64,000 nucleotides of DNA from JADKAV01 sp963732355 (GTDB lineage: Bacteria > Actinomycetota > Actinomycetes > S36-B12 > UBA10799): contig CAVSZD010000006.1 of assembly GCA_963732355.1 (NCBI GenBank), forward strand, positions 434,001-498,000. The letters run 5' to 3'. This document shows, piece after piece, positions 34,871-43,089 of this stretch. Within the stretch, counting starts at the first letter, position 1; every line of letters begins with the position of its first letter. The translations under genes were made by a program, and so were the position numbers. Below the pieces are notes generated by a model. It had not been told where the DNA came from, searched no databases, and was given only the letters and a program-made list of their open reading frames with translations.

Positions 34871-34957
34871 GTTAGAGGTTGAGCCGTTGGTTAGAGGTTG
34901 TCCTGTTCGTTAGCGAAAACACGCGTGGATTCGCTAACGAGGAGCACAACCTCTAAC
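34871..34957. repeat. 68-bp palindromic element, family A, copy 2, with an extra arm
   Basis: The full 68-bp element runs 34890-34957: GTTAGAGGTTGTCC at the left, central ACGCGT, CACAACCTCTAAC at the right. Directly before it lies an additional left arm (34871-34889, GTTAGAGGTTGAGCCG). The partial extra arm suggests recombination between copies or a nested insertion. The rest of the 34715-35000 gap shows nothing else that I can identify. Confidence 0.85.
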
Positions 34958-35000
34958 GCGGGCGGGCAGGTCCAGGTGGCCGGGTGCCCCAGCCCCCATC

Positions 35001-35729
35001 TCACTGCTCTGGGATGAACCCCGAATCCAGTTCCCACGGCCGGATCGGCGAGTTCTCAATGATCCAGGCCTGCAGGTCCTTGTCAGCGCCGGTGAGCACG
35101 AAGATCCCGACCAGGATGAACAGGATGCCGATGACCTTGCGGAACCAGCCGTGCGGATCTGCTGCCCACCCCATCCGGCGCACAAACCGCTGCCCGAGCA
35201 GCGCCACAACCAACAGCGTCCCGCACAGCCCCACGACATAGGCGGCCAGCAGCAGCATCCCGTAGCCGAACTGCGCGGGCAGGACCGTCACCACGACATA
35301 GGCGTAAAGCGGGCTGCAACTGGAGAAGACTGGACCAAGCGCCGCGCCCGTCAGGATCTGCCCGCCGAGACCGTCCCGCCCGCGGGCCTCGGCCAAGCCG
35401 GTGGTGGTCCGGGACTGCAGCGACAACCTCGCGGAGATCCGCTCCCAGATCCCCGGGAACAGGCTGATAACACCCAGCAATATCAGCAGCCCACCACTGA
35501 ATAGGGCCCACGTCCGCGGCGGGATGTCGATGAAGGCGGTGGAGGCCTTAAGCAGCAGCGTGAACACAACCACCGAGACACCCAGCGAGGCGGTGATGAC
35601 GTAGGCCCGCCTGCGATCCGACCCCGTCCCCGTCAACGAGCCGCCCACGATGACGGGCAGCATCGGTAGAACGCATGGCGCCAGGGTCGTGAGCACCCCC
35701 GCTACGAACGCGCCGAGCAGCGCAAGCAC
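35001..35729 (-). CDS. ccdA: CcdA / DsbD-type cytochrome c biogenesis membrane protein
   Basis: The protein has 242 residues and six to seven membrane helices. The redox Cys pair lies in TLAPCVLPMLPVIVGG (helix 1) and VFSSCSPLYAYVV (helix 4), the usual CcdA positions. It carries electrons from cytoplasmic thioredoxin to outside thiol proteins. The preceding gene encodes an exported thioredoxin-like lipoprotein whose stop overlaps this start by one base, so the pair forms an electron relay across the membrane. No cytochrome c maturation genes lie next to it, so the final target is unknown. Confidence 0.88.
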   Translation of the reverse strand: MLALLGAFVAGVLTTLAPCVLPMLPVIVGGSLTGTGSDRRRAYVITASLGVSVVVFTLLLKASTAFIDIPPRTWALFSGGLLILLGVISLFPGIWERISARLSLQSRTTTGLAEARGRDGLGGQILTGAALGPVFSSCSPLYAYVVVTVLPAQFGYGMLLLAAYVVGLCGTLLVVALLGQRFVRRMGWAADPHGWFRKVIGILFILVGIFVLTGADKDLQAWIIENSPIRPWELDSGFIPEQ

Positions 35730-36202
35730 TAGCTCACCTGGGCGTTGATGTCATCGGCGGTGAAAGTGCCCGTCCACTTCTTCACTTCCTCACCGTCGGG
35801 CCCGACCAGCACGAAGGTGTGCTGCTGGGTGATCCCGTACTGCTTGCGCAAGTCGTTGGCACTGTCGAAGTCGATCTTCACGATGTTGATGTCCTCAGGC
35901 ACCCCCGTCTGCTGGATCGACTTGTCCGTCGCTTGGCAATCCGGGCACCAGCCCGCGTGGAAGAACAACACGGTGTTGCCGTCCTGGTACGCGCTGGGAT
36001 CCTCGCGGTACTGGGTCTCGGTCACGTACGCACCACCGGCCATGGCCCCGGGCGTCTTCTCCATGGCGCTGGGGGACTTCTCCATGGCGCTGGGCGACTC
36101 AGCCATCGCGCTCGAAGGCGCGGCCTCGGGGGATTCGGCGGAGCTGCAGCCGGCCAAGGCGATCAGCGCTACGGCGGACAGGGTCACGGCACGTCGGTTC
36201 AT
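35729..36202 (-). CDS. Thioredoxin-like lipoprotein
   Basis: The protein has 157 residues. The lipoprotein signal is MNRRAVTLSAVALIALAGC (lipid Cys about 19). A low-complexity stretch with the near-repeat ESPSAMEKSPSAMEKTPGAM (about 36-56) acts as a spacer. The thioredoxin domain has FFHAGWCPDCQATD with redox CPDC, then IVKIDFDSANDLRKQYGI and QQHTFVLVGPDG. It is anchored outside the membrane and probably reduced by CcdA, whose gene overlaps its end. The motif CPDC differs from CGPC of thioredoxin, pointing to a specialised reductase or oxidase. Confidence 0.85.
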   Translation of the reverse strand: MNRRAVTLSAVALIALAGCSSAESPEAAPSSAMAESPSAMEKSPSAMEKTPGAMAGGAYVTETQYREDPSAYQDGNTVLFFHAGWCPDCQATDKSIQQTGVPEDINIVKIDFDSANDLRKQYGITQQHTFVLVGPDGEEVKKWTGTFTADDINAQVS

Positions 36203-36312
36203 TTCGGTCCTCTCGTCTCTGCGAACAGTTCGCGGCAGCGCCAACAACGGATTGGTCGCGCATCATGCACGGTTCTGGCAATAGCGTCGGACTTCCCAAC
36301 TAGGAGGATTGT

Positions 36313-36567
36313 ATGAGCGAGAACGACAACATCGAGGTCTTCGAAGCAGCCGCGGCCGACGTGACTGACGAGGGCGACATCATCGCCGAGGACATCGTGG
36401 CAGCAGTGGACACCGAAACCGGCGAAGCGGTTATCGACGATCTGGTCGTCGAGGAGGACGCCGACGGCAACGTGATCATGGAGGAGACCGTTACAGCGAT
36501 CGACGCCGACGGCAATGCCACTGTTCTGGCCGACGAGGTCGTGGAGATCACGGCAGACGACGACTAA
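36313..36567 (+). CDS. Small highly acidic protein, unknown
   Basis: The protein has 84 residues behind AGGAGGA. It is about 40 percent Asp plus Glu with almost no basic residues, and has three related modules (DTETGEAVIDDLVVEEDADG, NVIMEETVTAIDADG, NATVLADEVVEITADDD). The DADGN motif occurs twice and could bind calcium, but the spacing is not that of an EF-hand. No signal peptide. It overlaps the convergent ung by four bases. I recognise no family. Confidence 0.6.
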   Translation: MSENDNIEVFEAAAADVTDEGDIIAEDIVAAVDTETGEAVIDDLVVEEDADGNVIMEETVTAIDADGNATVLADEVVEITADDD

Positions 36568-37229
36568 GGCAGACGCCAGTCGATTGGCCGGCCGCCTTGG
36601 GCCACTAGCGCCTCGTTTGCGCGGCTGAAGGGCCGGGAGCCGAAGAAACCACGGTGCGCTGACAGCGGGCTCGGGTGCGCGCTTGTCAACACCGGCACGT
36701 CATGATCGCGCAGCATGGGGGTCAGGGTCTGCGCGTCGCGGCCCCACAAGATGGCGACCAATGGGGTCCGGCGCGCGGACAATGCCGTGATCGCACATTC
36801 GGTTATCGGCTCCCAGCCCTTGCCCCGATGCGACGCCGAAGCGCCTGGGGCCACCGACAACACCCGGTTCAACAGCACAACACCACGCTGGGCCCACGGC
36901 CGCAAATCCCCGCTGGAAGGCATTGGGACACCGAGATCAGAGACCAGTTCCTTGTATATGTTCAGCAACGAACCGGGCAATGGGCGCACGTCGGGGGCCA
37001 CTGCGAAACTCAGGCCGATCGGGTGCCCCGGGGTCGGGTACGGGTCCTGCCCGACGATCAGAACCTCGGCTGCGTCGAACGGGTAGGTGAAGGCGCGCAA
37101 CACGTCCGCGCCAGCCGGCAGATAAGCGGGTTGGGCGCGCAGGAAGTCCCCCATTGCCCGGATCTGCGGTTCAACCGGGGCCAGCACTTTCGCCCAGCCG
37201 GGGTCGATGATCTCGTCCAGCGGCTTCAT
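36564..37229 (-). CDS. ung: Uracil-DNA glycosylase, family 1
   Basis: The enzyme removes uracil from DNA to begin base-excision repair. It has 221 residues. The catalytic Asp is in LIVGQDPYPTPGHPIGLSF, the Phe-containing uracil pocket follows, LLNRVLSV is in the middle, and the DNA-intercalating loop HPSPLSAHRGFFG carries the second catalytic His. These are the standard family 1 motifs. It starts four bases into the end of cydC on the same strand, so the two genes may be co-transcribed. Confidence 0.96.
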   Translation of the reverse strand: MKPLDEIIDPGWAKVLAPVEPQIRAMGDFLRAQPAYLPAGADVLRAFTYPFDAAEVLIVGQDPYPTPGHPIGLSFAVAPDVRPLPGSLLNIYKELVSDLGVPMPSSGDLRPWAQRGVVLLNRVLSVAPGASASHRGKGWEPITECAITALSARRTPLVAILWGRDAQTLTPMLRDHDVPVLTSAHPSPLSAHRGFFGSRPFSRANEALVAQGGRPIDWRLP

Positions 37230-38851
37230 GTGCGCCTCGCTGGTTCGACCACCACATGCTCGTCCAGCCAGTCAATCGGTTGATGGGTGACCACCAACAG
37301 CGAACGGCCCCGCGTCACCCGCTCGACGGTTTCAAGCACGGCCGCCGCCGTTGCGGGGTCGAGGTGCTCGGTCGGTTCGTCGAGCAGTAGCACCCGGTGA
37401 TCGGCCAGCACGGCACGCGCCAGGCCCAACCGCTGACGCTCACCGCCGGACAAGGTGGCTCCGTGCTGACCCACCGCCCGGTCGAGTTCCATGGGAAGTC
37501 CCACCGCATCCAAGGCCGCCGTCAACTCCTCGTCGCTGGCGTCGGGTTTGGCCATACGCAGGTTCGCTGCGATGTCCGCGTCGAACACGTGCGGGATCTG
37601 CGGCGTCCACAGCACAACATCGCGGACCTGGTCCCCGTCCTGGTCGCGAAGTTCGGTCCCGCCCAAGCGCGCCGAGCCCTCGTAGGAGAGGAACCCGGCC
37701 ACCACGTTGAGCACGGTCGACTTGCCACTGCCGGACTCCCCGACCAGGCCCACCCGCTGGCCCTCAGGCAGAGCTACGTCAACCCCGGCGACCGCCACCG
37801 GACCGCTGGGGTAGGACGCGGACAGGTTCGCGACGGCCAAATCCGCGCCATCGCCGGCGACGGCTTGCGCAGGTTGGCCCACCGGGGGTTCGGCGTCCAT
37901 GATCTCGACCAGACGCCGGGCCGATGACCGGACCTTGATGGCCGCCAGGGCAGCGGGCGCCAGCACCGCAACGGCCTCATATGCGGCCAGCGGAAGCAGC
38001 ACGACCACCGCCAGATTGACCCCGGGCAGCGAACCCGAGCGCACCGCCGGCACTGCGACCAGGATCATCGCGATGACCGCCGCCCCCTGGATGAGGATGC
38101 CCAACGCCGACGACAGGGCAGAGCCGACCGCGGTGCGGCGCATGGCGGTGGTCAAGGAGGCGTCGATGGCCGCGATCCGTCGCCCGTACTCATCGTCCGC
38201 GCGCAGGACCATCAGCTCAGGTCCAGCCTGCAGCGAGGTCAGAACTTCCGCCGAAAGGTCCGCCTGCAAGGGAGCCTGCACGGCCTGCCCCCGGCCCGAG
38301 GACCAGATGATCACTGCCGGGACGACGATGCCTCCCAGCAAAAGGGCCACAGCCATGATCACTCCGGCCGCGGGCAGCAGCCAGGCAGTCAGAATGACCG
38401 AGCCGGTGCCGACGATCACCGCCGAGAAGGCGGGCAACAGCACCCGCAGGCTCAAGTCCGACATCGCCTCCACGTCATCGACCATCCGGCGCAACAGGTC
38501 ACCGCGTTTGAAGGCCGGCAGCCCTGCCGGTGCCAGCGGGATGAGCCGCTCGTACAGGCTGACCCGCAGATCAACAAGTGAGCGAAAGGCCGCTTGGTGG
38601 CTGACAAGACGCTCGGCGTACCGGAAGGCACCGCGGCCGATGCCGAATGCCCGGACACTGACAACGGCGACCTGCAGGAACAGGATCGGTGGCTGCTGCC
38701 ATGCCCGGGAGATCAACCAGGCGCTTGCGGCCATGAGCCCGACCGAGCACCCCAGTGCCAATGCCCCGAGAACCGCAGCCCACCACAGTCGTCCCGACGC
38801 GGGTCGATAGAGAGCGCTCAGGCGTTTGACGGCAGGGTCGCGAAGGATCAT
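37226..38851 (-). CDS. cydC: Thiol-reductant ABC exporter, CydC subunit
   Basis: The protein has 541 residues: six membrane helices (about 1-310) fused to an ABC ATPase. Walker A is GLVGESGSGKSTVLNVV (about 372), the signature is ATLSGGERQRLGLARAV, and Walker B is VLLLDEPTEHLDP. With CydD it forms a heterodimer that exports glutathione, cysteine or other low-molecular thiols and is needed for cytochrome bd assembly. Its start overlaps the cydD stop by four bases. The cydAB genes are not in this window. Confidence 0.93.
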   Translation of the reverse strand: MILRDPAVKRLSALYRPASGRLWWAAVLGALALGCSVGLMAASAWLISRAWQQPPILFLQVAVVSVRAFGIGRGAFRYAERLVSHQAAFRSLVDLRVSLYERLIPLAPAGLPAFKRGDLLRRMVDDVEAMSDLSLRVLLPAFSAVIVGTGSVILTAWLLPAAGVIMAVALLLGGIVVPAVIIWSSGRGQAVQAPLQADLSAEVLTSLQAGPELMVLRADDEYGRRIAAIDASLTTAMRRTAVGSALSSALGILIQGAAVIAMILVAVPAVRSGSLPGVNLAVVVLLPLAAYEAVAVLAPAALAAIKVRSSARRLVEIMDAEPPVGQPAQAVAGDGADLAVANLSASYPSGPVAVAGVDVALPEGQRVGLVGESGSGKSTVLNVVAGFLSYEGSARLGGTELRDQDGDQVRDVVLWTPQIPHVFDADIAANLRMAKPDASDEELTAALDAVGLPMELDRAVGQHGATLSGGERQRLGLARAVLADHRVLLLDEPTEHLDPATAAAVLETVERVTRGRSLLVVTHQPIDWLDEHVVVEPARRT

Positions 38852-40464
38852 ACGACCGCTCCGACCTGCACCACGTGGTCGGCGATCTGCTCGATGGCAC
38901 CTCGGTGCCCAACGACGATCACGGTGGCGTCGATGACACGCAGGGTCTCCAGGATCGCCTGCTCGGACTGCTGATCGACACCGGCTGTGGGCTCGTCAAG
39001 CATCAGCACAGTCGAGCCGCGCAGCAGAGCACGGGCCAATGAGATGCGTCGCGCCTGGCCCACCGAAACCGGTCGTCCACCCTCGCCGATGACCGTGCCG
39101 AGGCCCTCGGGCAGGCTGGCCACCCACTCGGACAAGCGGGTCTGCCCCAGCACGGCGGTCACATCGACATCGCGGCCAAGCGTGAGGTTCTCGCGGATGG
39201 TGCCGGGCAGCATCTGCGGGTTCTGCGGCACCCAGGCCACATGGTCCCACCATTGCCGGATGTCGACGTCGGCGAGGTCCTGCTCACCCACGAGGACCCT
39301 GCCCGTTGTGGGTTTCAAGAACCCAAGAAGCGCGTTGAGCACCGTCGTCTTGCCCGCTCCAGAGATGCCGCTGAGCAAGGTCGTGGCCCCAGCGGGGATG
39401 ACAGCCGAAAGCCCACTCACTACGGGCTCGCCGCCGTAGTCCAGCGTCACATCGTCGAGACGCAGGTCGGCACCGGCGTTCACAAGATCATCCGTGCCGT
39501 TGGTCGGCGGGGTCTGTTCCATCACCGCGAAGACCTTGTCGGCAGCCTCGGCACCCTCTGCGGCGGCGTGGAAGTGCTGGCCGACCATCCGCAGCGGCAG
39601 GTAGACCTCCGGAGCCAGGATCAGCACCGTCAAGCCCGCCATCAGCGTCATGCTGCCGTTCACCAGTCGCAGACCGATGGAGACCGCAATCAGCGCCACC
39701 GAAAGTGTGGCCAGCAGTTCCAGCACCAACGAGGACAAGAAGGTGATCCGCAGCACACCCATCGTGGAGCGCCGGTGCTCCTCGCCGACCTTGCGGATCT
39801 GACCCACCTGGTGCTGGGCGCGGTTGAAGGCCTTCAGCGTCGGCAGCCCTTCGACCACATCGAGGAAGTGGTTGCCCAATACGGACAACCAGCGCCATTG
39901 CCGCTCGACGCGGGCCTGGCTGACCCAGCCCACCAGAATCATGAAGACCGGGATCAAGGGAACGGTCAGTGCCACGATCACTGCAGCCAGGACGTCCTGA
40001 GTCAGGATCGCCGTCCCCACGATCAGCGGCACTACCACTGCGAGAACCAACTGCGGAAGGTACCGGGCGTAATAGGCCTCAAGTCCCCCGACACCACGCA
40101 CCAGCAATTGGGCCAACTGGCCCGTGCGCTGACCTGACAACCACGCCGGACCGAGGCGCATCATGTGCTGCCACGCAGCTATCCGCAGTTCGCTCATCGC
40201 GGTCGCTGCCGTGCGGTGGGCCAGCCACTCGGCCAGAAAGGCCGTCAGCGCACGGCAAGCGATCACAACCCCGAGTTGGATCACGGTCGGCATGAGGATC
40301 TGCAGGTCGGCGCCGTTCGTGAAGGCCTCGACGATCACCGTGGCGATCAGGAATGCCTGAGCGACGATGAGCAGCGCCTGGACAGTCTGCACGAAAACGC
40401 TGGCGACCAGGAAGGTGCGCGTCGAGCGGGCGTACTTCAGCAGCCGCCGGTCAAATCCGCGCAT
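38848..40464 (-). CDS. cydD: Thiol-reductant ABC exporter, CydD subunit
   Basis: The protein has 538 residues, with six membrane helices then an ATPase: Walker A LLSGISGAGKTTVLNALLGF and Walker B TVLMLDEPTAGVDQ. The signature reads RPVSVGQARRISLARAL, weaker than the LSGGE of CydC, so one ATP site may be less active, as is common in heterodimeric exporters. The start at MRGFDRRLLKYARSTR was preferred over a GTG 13 codons upstream because the CydD family begins this way. It is the first gene of the cydDC pair, with ung downstream. Confidence 0.93.
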   Translation of the reverse strand: MRGFDRRLLKYARSTRTFLVASVFVQTVQALLIVAQAFLIATVIVEAFTNGADLQILMPTVIQLGVVIACRALTAFLAEWLAHRTAATAMSELRIAAWQHMMRLGPAWLSGQRTGQLAQLLVRGVGGLEAYYARYLPQLVLAVVVPLIVGTAILTQDVLAAVIVALTVPLIPVFMILVGWVSQARVERQWRWLSVLGNHFLDVVEGLPTLKAFNRAQHQVGQIRKVGEEHRRSTMGVLRITFLSSLVLELLATLSVALIAVSIGLRLVNGSMTLMAGLTVLILAPEVYLPLRMVGQHFHAAAEGAEAADKVFAVMEQTPPTNGTDDLVNAGADLRLDDVTLDYGGEPVVSGLSAVIPAGATTLLSGISGAGKTTVLNALLGFLKPTTGRVLVGEQDLADVDIRQWWDHVAWVPQNPQMLPGTIRENLTLGRDVDVTAVLGQTRLSEWVASLPEGLGTVIGEGGRPVSVGQARRISLARALLRGSTVLMLDEPTAGVDQQSEQAILETLRVIDATVIVVGHRGAIEQIADHVVQVGAVV

Positions 40465-40510
40465 GCCCCCAGGGTACGGAGGGCATTCATCGTCAGACAC
40501 CACCGCTCGC

Positions 40511-40600
40511 TGTCCGTATCTGCAGGTTGATCATGGGCGCGACTGGCATCCCGTGGGGGCGCGCCAGCCTGGGGCCTTGATCAACCTGCAGATACGGACA
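40511..40600. repeat. Palindromic element, family B, intact copy
   Basis: TGTCCGTATCTGCAGGTTGA plus TCA is repeated inverted as TGATCAACCTGCAGATACGG plus ACA, 23-bp perfect arms separated by 44 bases with an inner GGCGCG/CGCGCC stem. The right arm, preceded by GGGGCC, matches the element inside the triplicated repeat at 29 kb (GGGCCTTGATCAACCTGCA). It lies upstream of cydD in a non-coding gap. Confidence 0.85.
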
Positions 40601-40688
40601 CAGGACGGGCTGCTCAGCGCCACACGCGCCCAGGGAGGTCGCGGAACCGTGAGGTCTGCGGGATCCGTCGTGGGATGATGTCGCGGTC

Positions 40689-40978
40689 GTGCTTGTCGTC
40701 GGCGGTGAGGATCGTTGTGTCGGATCTGGAGCTGCCACGGTGCTGTTCAAGAAGGCGGTGGTCACCAACGCCGGGGCGAAGGCCACGCCGAAGCTGACCT
40801 GGTCGGCGAAGGGCACGAGCAAGAAGTACGCGAAGGTCACACCACCCGATCGGGCAAGCTCACCATCACCACCACCGGCAAAGCCCGCAAACTGTTCGTC
40901 AAGTTGCGCCTGACCGCCCCAGCGACCCCCGCGTACACCGCATACTCGTACACCAAGACCTGGAAGATCACCAAGTAA
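40689..40978 (+). pseudogene. Degenerate C-terminal fragment of a secreted Lys/Thr-rich protein
   Basis: Two overlapping frames give one recognisable piece: VVTNAGAKATPKLTWSAKGT, SKKYAKVT, then after a shift near 40845 RSGKLTITTTGKARKLFVKL, RLTAPATPAYTAYSYTKTWK. Such Lys/Thr-rich beta-strand tails occur at the end of actinobacterial secreted proteins. There is no start, no signal and no upstream body. The shift here does not go the same way as in the other broken genes (it needs minus one or plus two bases), so this looks like a true gene remnant. Confidence 0.55.
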
Positions 40979-40995
40979 GAAGTAGCCGGTCTCGC

Positions 40996-41877
40996 CTACC
41001 GCTTGACCCTCCCCGGGAGGATGAAGTCGTAGTCGCGGCGCAGCAATTTCTTGGCCGCGCGGTCCAGCCGCCGCACCCGCAGGAACAGTTCGAGGGTCGC
41101 GGCATCCTGCTTGTAGTAGGCGTCCACCTCTGGGCGTTCGATCGGCTCGAAGCCATGGGCGCTAAGCCACTCGTTGGCCACCACAATGCCCTCGGGCAAC
41201 CGGGCGATTGCCTTTTCCTTGATGAAGTTCCCCAATAGGTCCACCGCAACAAGCCGCGGGTCGAAGTAGTCGTCCATGTACTCCGCGGCGCTGCCCTTGC
41301 GCCGGTAGTACGAGCGGATCCCCGGCGGGATCGCGGACAACAGGATCTCCTGGTCGAAGACGTACCGGCCGGACCGCCGCACGAAGGGGGTGCCAACGTC
41401 GATCAGCACCGGGTCGCCGGTATCGGCGAAGGACCAGTTGGACAACTGGGCATCGATGGCAACCTCAGGATCGTCGGTGCGGCTCAATAGTGCCAAGACC
41501 CGGTCCATCACCGCGTGGATAGCCTCACCGAGTTCGGAGTCGCTGGCTTTGTGCAGCAGCTGGTTTCCCAGGTCGGGAACCAGCGGCTGGACCAGGTACA
41601 CCACCGGCGGCCGATCGACCCGGTCGAGCAGGACAACTTCGGTTTCGACCACTCGAACCCCGGCGGCACGCACGATCGACACGTAGTCGGCCACTAGGGC
41701 GCAGTACGCGGCGGCCATGGCGTGATCGGCGAATCCGGACATACGTTTGGCGACCTGGCCCGGTAGGCCGGGGACGATCAGGGCCGCCGAGATCTCACCG
41801 TAGGCCAGCACCTGCACACCCGTGGGATGGGCCGGGTCTAGCCCCGCTTCCACCTGTGCCAGGACCTCGGTCACCAT
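40996..41877 (-). CDS. Protein-kinase-fold protein (DUF6206-like), last gene of a three-gene operon
   Basis: The protein has about 293 residues. Despite low overall similarity, kinase marks are in order: a nucleotide loop VQVLAYGEISAALIV (about 28-42), the beta-3 Lys in GQVAKRM, a helix FADHAMAAAYCALVADYV, a hinge VVYLVQPLVPDLG, the catalytic loop IDAQLSNWSF (D-x4-N, as in protein kinases) and VLIDVGTPF as the DFG equivalent. This suggests a small-molecule or protein kinase. The DUF6206 name is tentative. The ATG overlaps the aminotransferase stop, which is fused in an operon with the C69 peptidase. Substrate unknown. Confidence 0.65.
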   Translation of the reverse strand: MVTEVLAQVEAGLDPAHPTGVQVLAYGEISAALIVPGLPGQVAKRMSGFADHAMAAAYCALVADYVSIVRAAGVRVVETEVVLLDRVDRPPVVYLVQPLVPDLGNQLLHKASDSELGEAIHAVMDRVLALLSRTDDPEVAIDAQLSNWSFADTGDPVLIDVGTPFVRRSGRYVFDQEILLSAIPPGIRSYYRRKGSAAEYMDDYFDPRLVAVDLLGNFIKEKAIARLPEGIVVANEWLSAHGFEPIERPEVDAYYKQDAATLELFLRVRRLDRAAKKLLRRDYDFILPGRVKR

Positions 41878-43089
41878 GACGCCGCCACGGCACACGCGCG
41901 GTCGAACGCAGCCAGCACCTCGTCGATCTCGTCATGCATCAGAAGGCCGGGTTTGACCTGCAGGACACTGCGGTCGAAGCCGGCGAACATGGCCCACACC
42001 CCTTGGTCGAAGAGCAGCTTGGTCATCAGCATGCCGCCCATCTCGTGGCCGAACTTCACCCCGATGATGAGCCCGGTCTGGCGCACCTCCACGACCCATT
42101 GCGGGTACTTCGCGCGCAGAGCCGCGAACCCCTGCGTCCACCTGTCGATGGGCAAGTCCGGGATTGCGGCGGCGGTGAGATCCAGGACGGTCGAAGCGAC
42201 CCGACAGCCGAGTTCGGCGCCCCCGAACGTCGAGACGTGCGACCAGCCATCGTCCTCGAGCCAAGCCCCCGCCTGCTCGCTGAGCAATGTTGCCGCGATG
42301 GGGTAGATCCCCCCAGAAAGACCCTTGCCGGTGACCAGGATGTCCGGCACTACACCGAACTCTTGCACCGCCCACATCGAGCCACTGCGCCCCAGACCTG
42401 TCTGCACCTCGTCGGCGATGTACATCGCACCGTTGGCGTCACACGCGGCACGGACCGCTTGCAGATACCCGGGGGCAGGCCGGGGGAAGCCAGCGGTCGC
42501 GGGCACGGTCTCCAGGATGACCGCCGCGACCGGTTCGCTCAGGACTGCCTCGAGAGCCGCCTCATCGTTGAACGGCACACGGACGAACTGCGAGTTCTGA
42601 TGCCAGGAACGCGGCGGCTGCCTGCTCGTCACCGGCGGCCAGAGCCAGGCCGGTGTGCCCGTGATAGGCGTCCGTCACCGACACCACACGGCGTCGACCC
42701 GTGGCCCGGCGCGCGCTCTTGATCGCCAAGTCGATGGCCTCGCCGCCGCCGCTGGCGAACACCGCGTAGTGCGAGCCGGGGGTGAGTTCCACCAACTTCT
42801 CGGCCAAGGCCGCCCGTTCGGTACTCGGGAAATGGTGGTTGCCGATGTCGAGGGTCTCCAAGGCCTGGGTCAGAGCGGCGATGACCTGGGCGTTGCGGTG
42901 GCCGAGGTTGTAGACCCCGCCGTTGAGGTGGATGTCGATGAGTTCGCGGCCGTCGACGTCCCAGATCCGGTAACCCTCGCGCCGTCCGATCACCAGGTCG
43001 ATCCCGGCCCCGGTGAGAAAGCGCACCCGGTCCGGGCACACGTACCTCTGCGACAGTTCCAGCGCCTCTTGCTTCGCGGCGGAGGTCAC
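41871..43089 (-). CDS. Class III (PLP) aminotransferase (one-base frameshift)
   Basis: A fold-type I PLP enzyme of about 405 residues in the corrected frame. The N-terminal part has RIWDVDGRELIDIHLNGGVY, NLGHRNAQVIAAL, FASGGGEAIDLAIKSARRAT and VTDAYHGHTGLAL. The C-terminal frame has AAVILETVPATAGFPRPAPG, YIADEVQTGLGRSGSMWA and the PLP Lys in ILVTGKGLSGGIYPIAATL. One extra base near 42600 (CTGGCATCAGAA) separates the halves; without it the reading is FLAQNSQFVRVPFND. It could be an omega-aminotransferase, ornithine-type enzyme or aminomutase relative. It overlaps both neighbours by a few bases, so the operon is one translational unit. Confidence 0.85.

Noticed and set aside
40689..40978. Eighth sequencing frameshift
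   Set aside because: The shift needs a different change from the other seven and there is no upstream gene body, so a true gene remnant is more likely.
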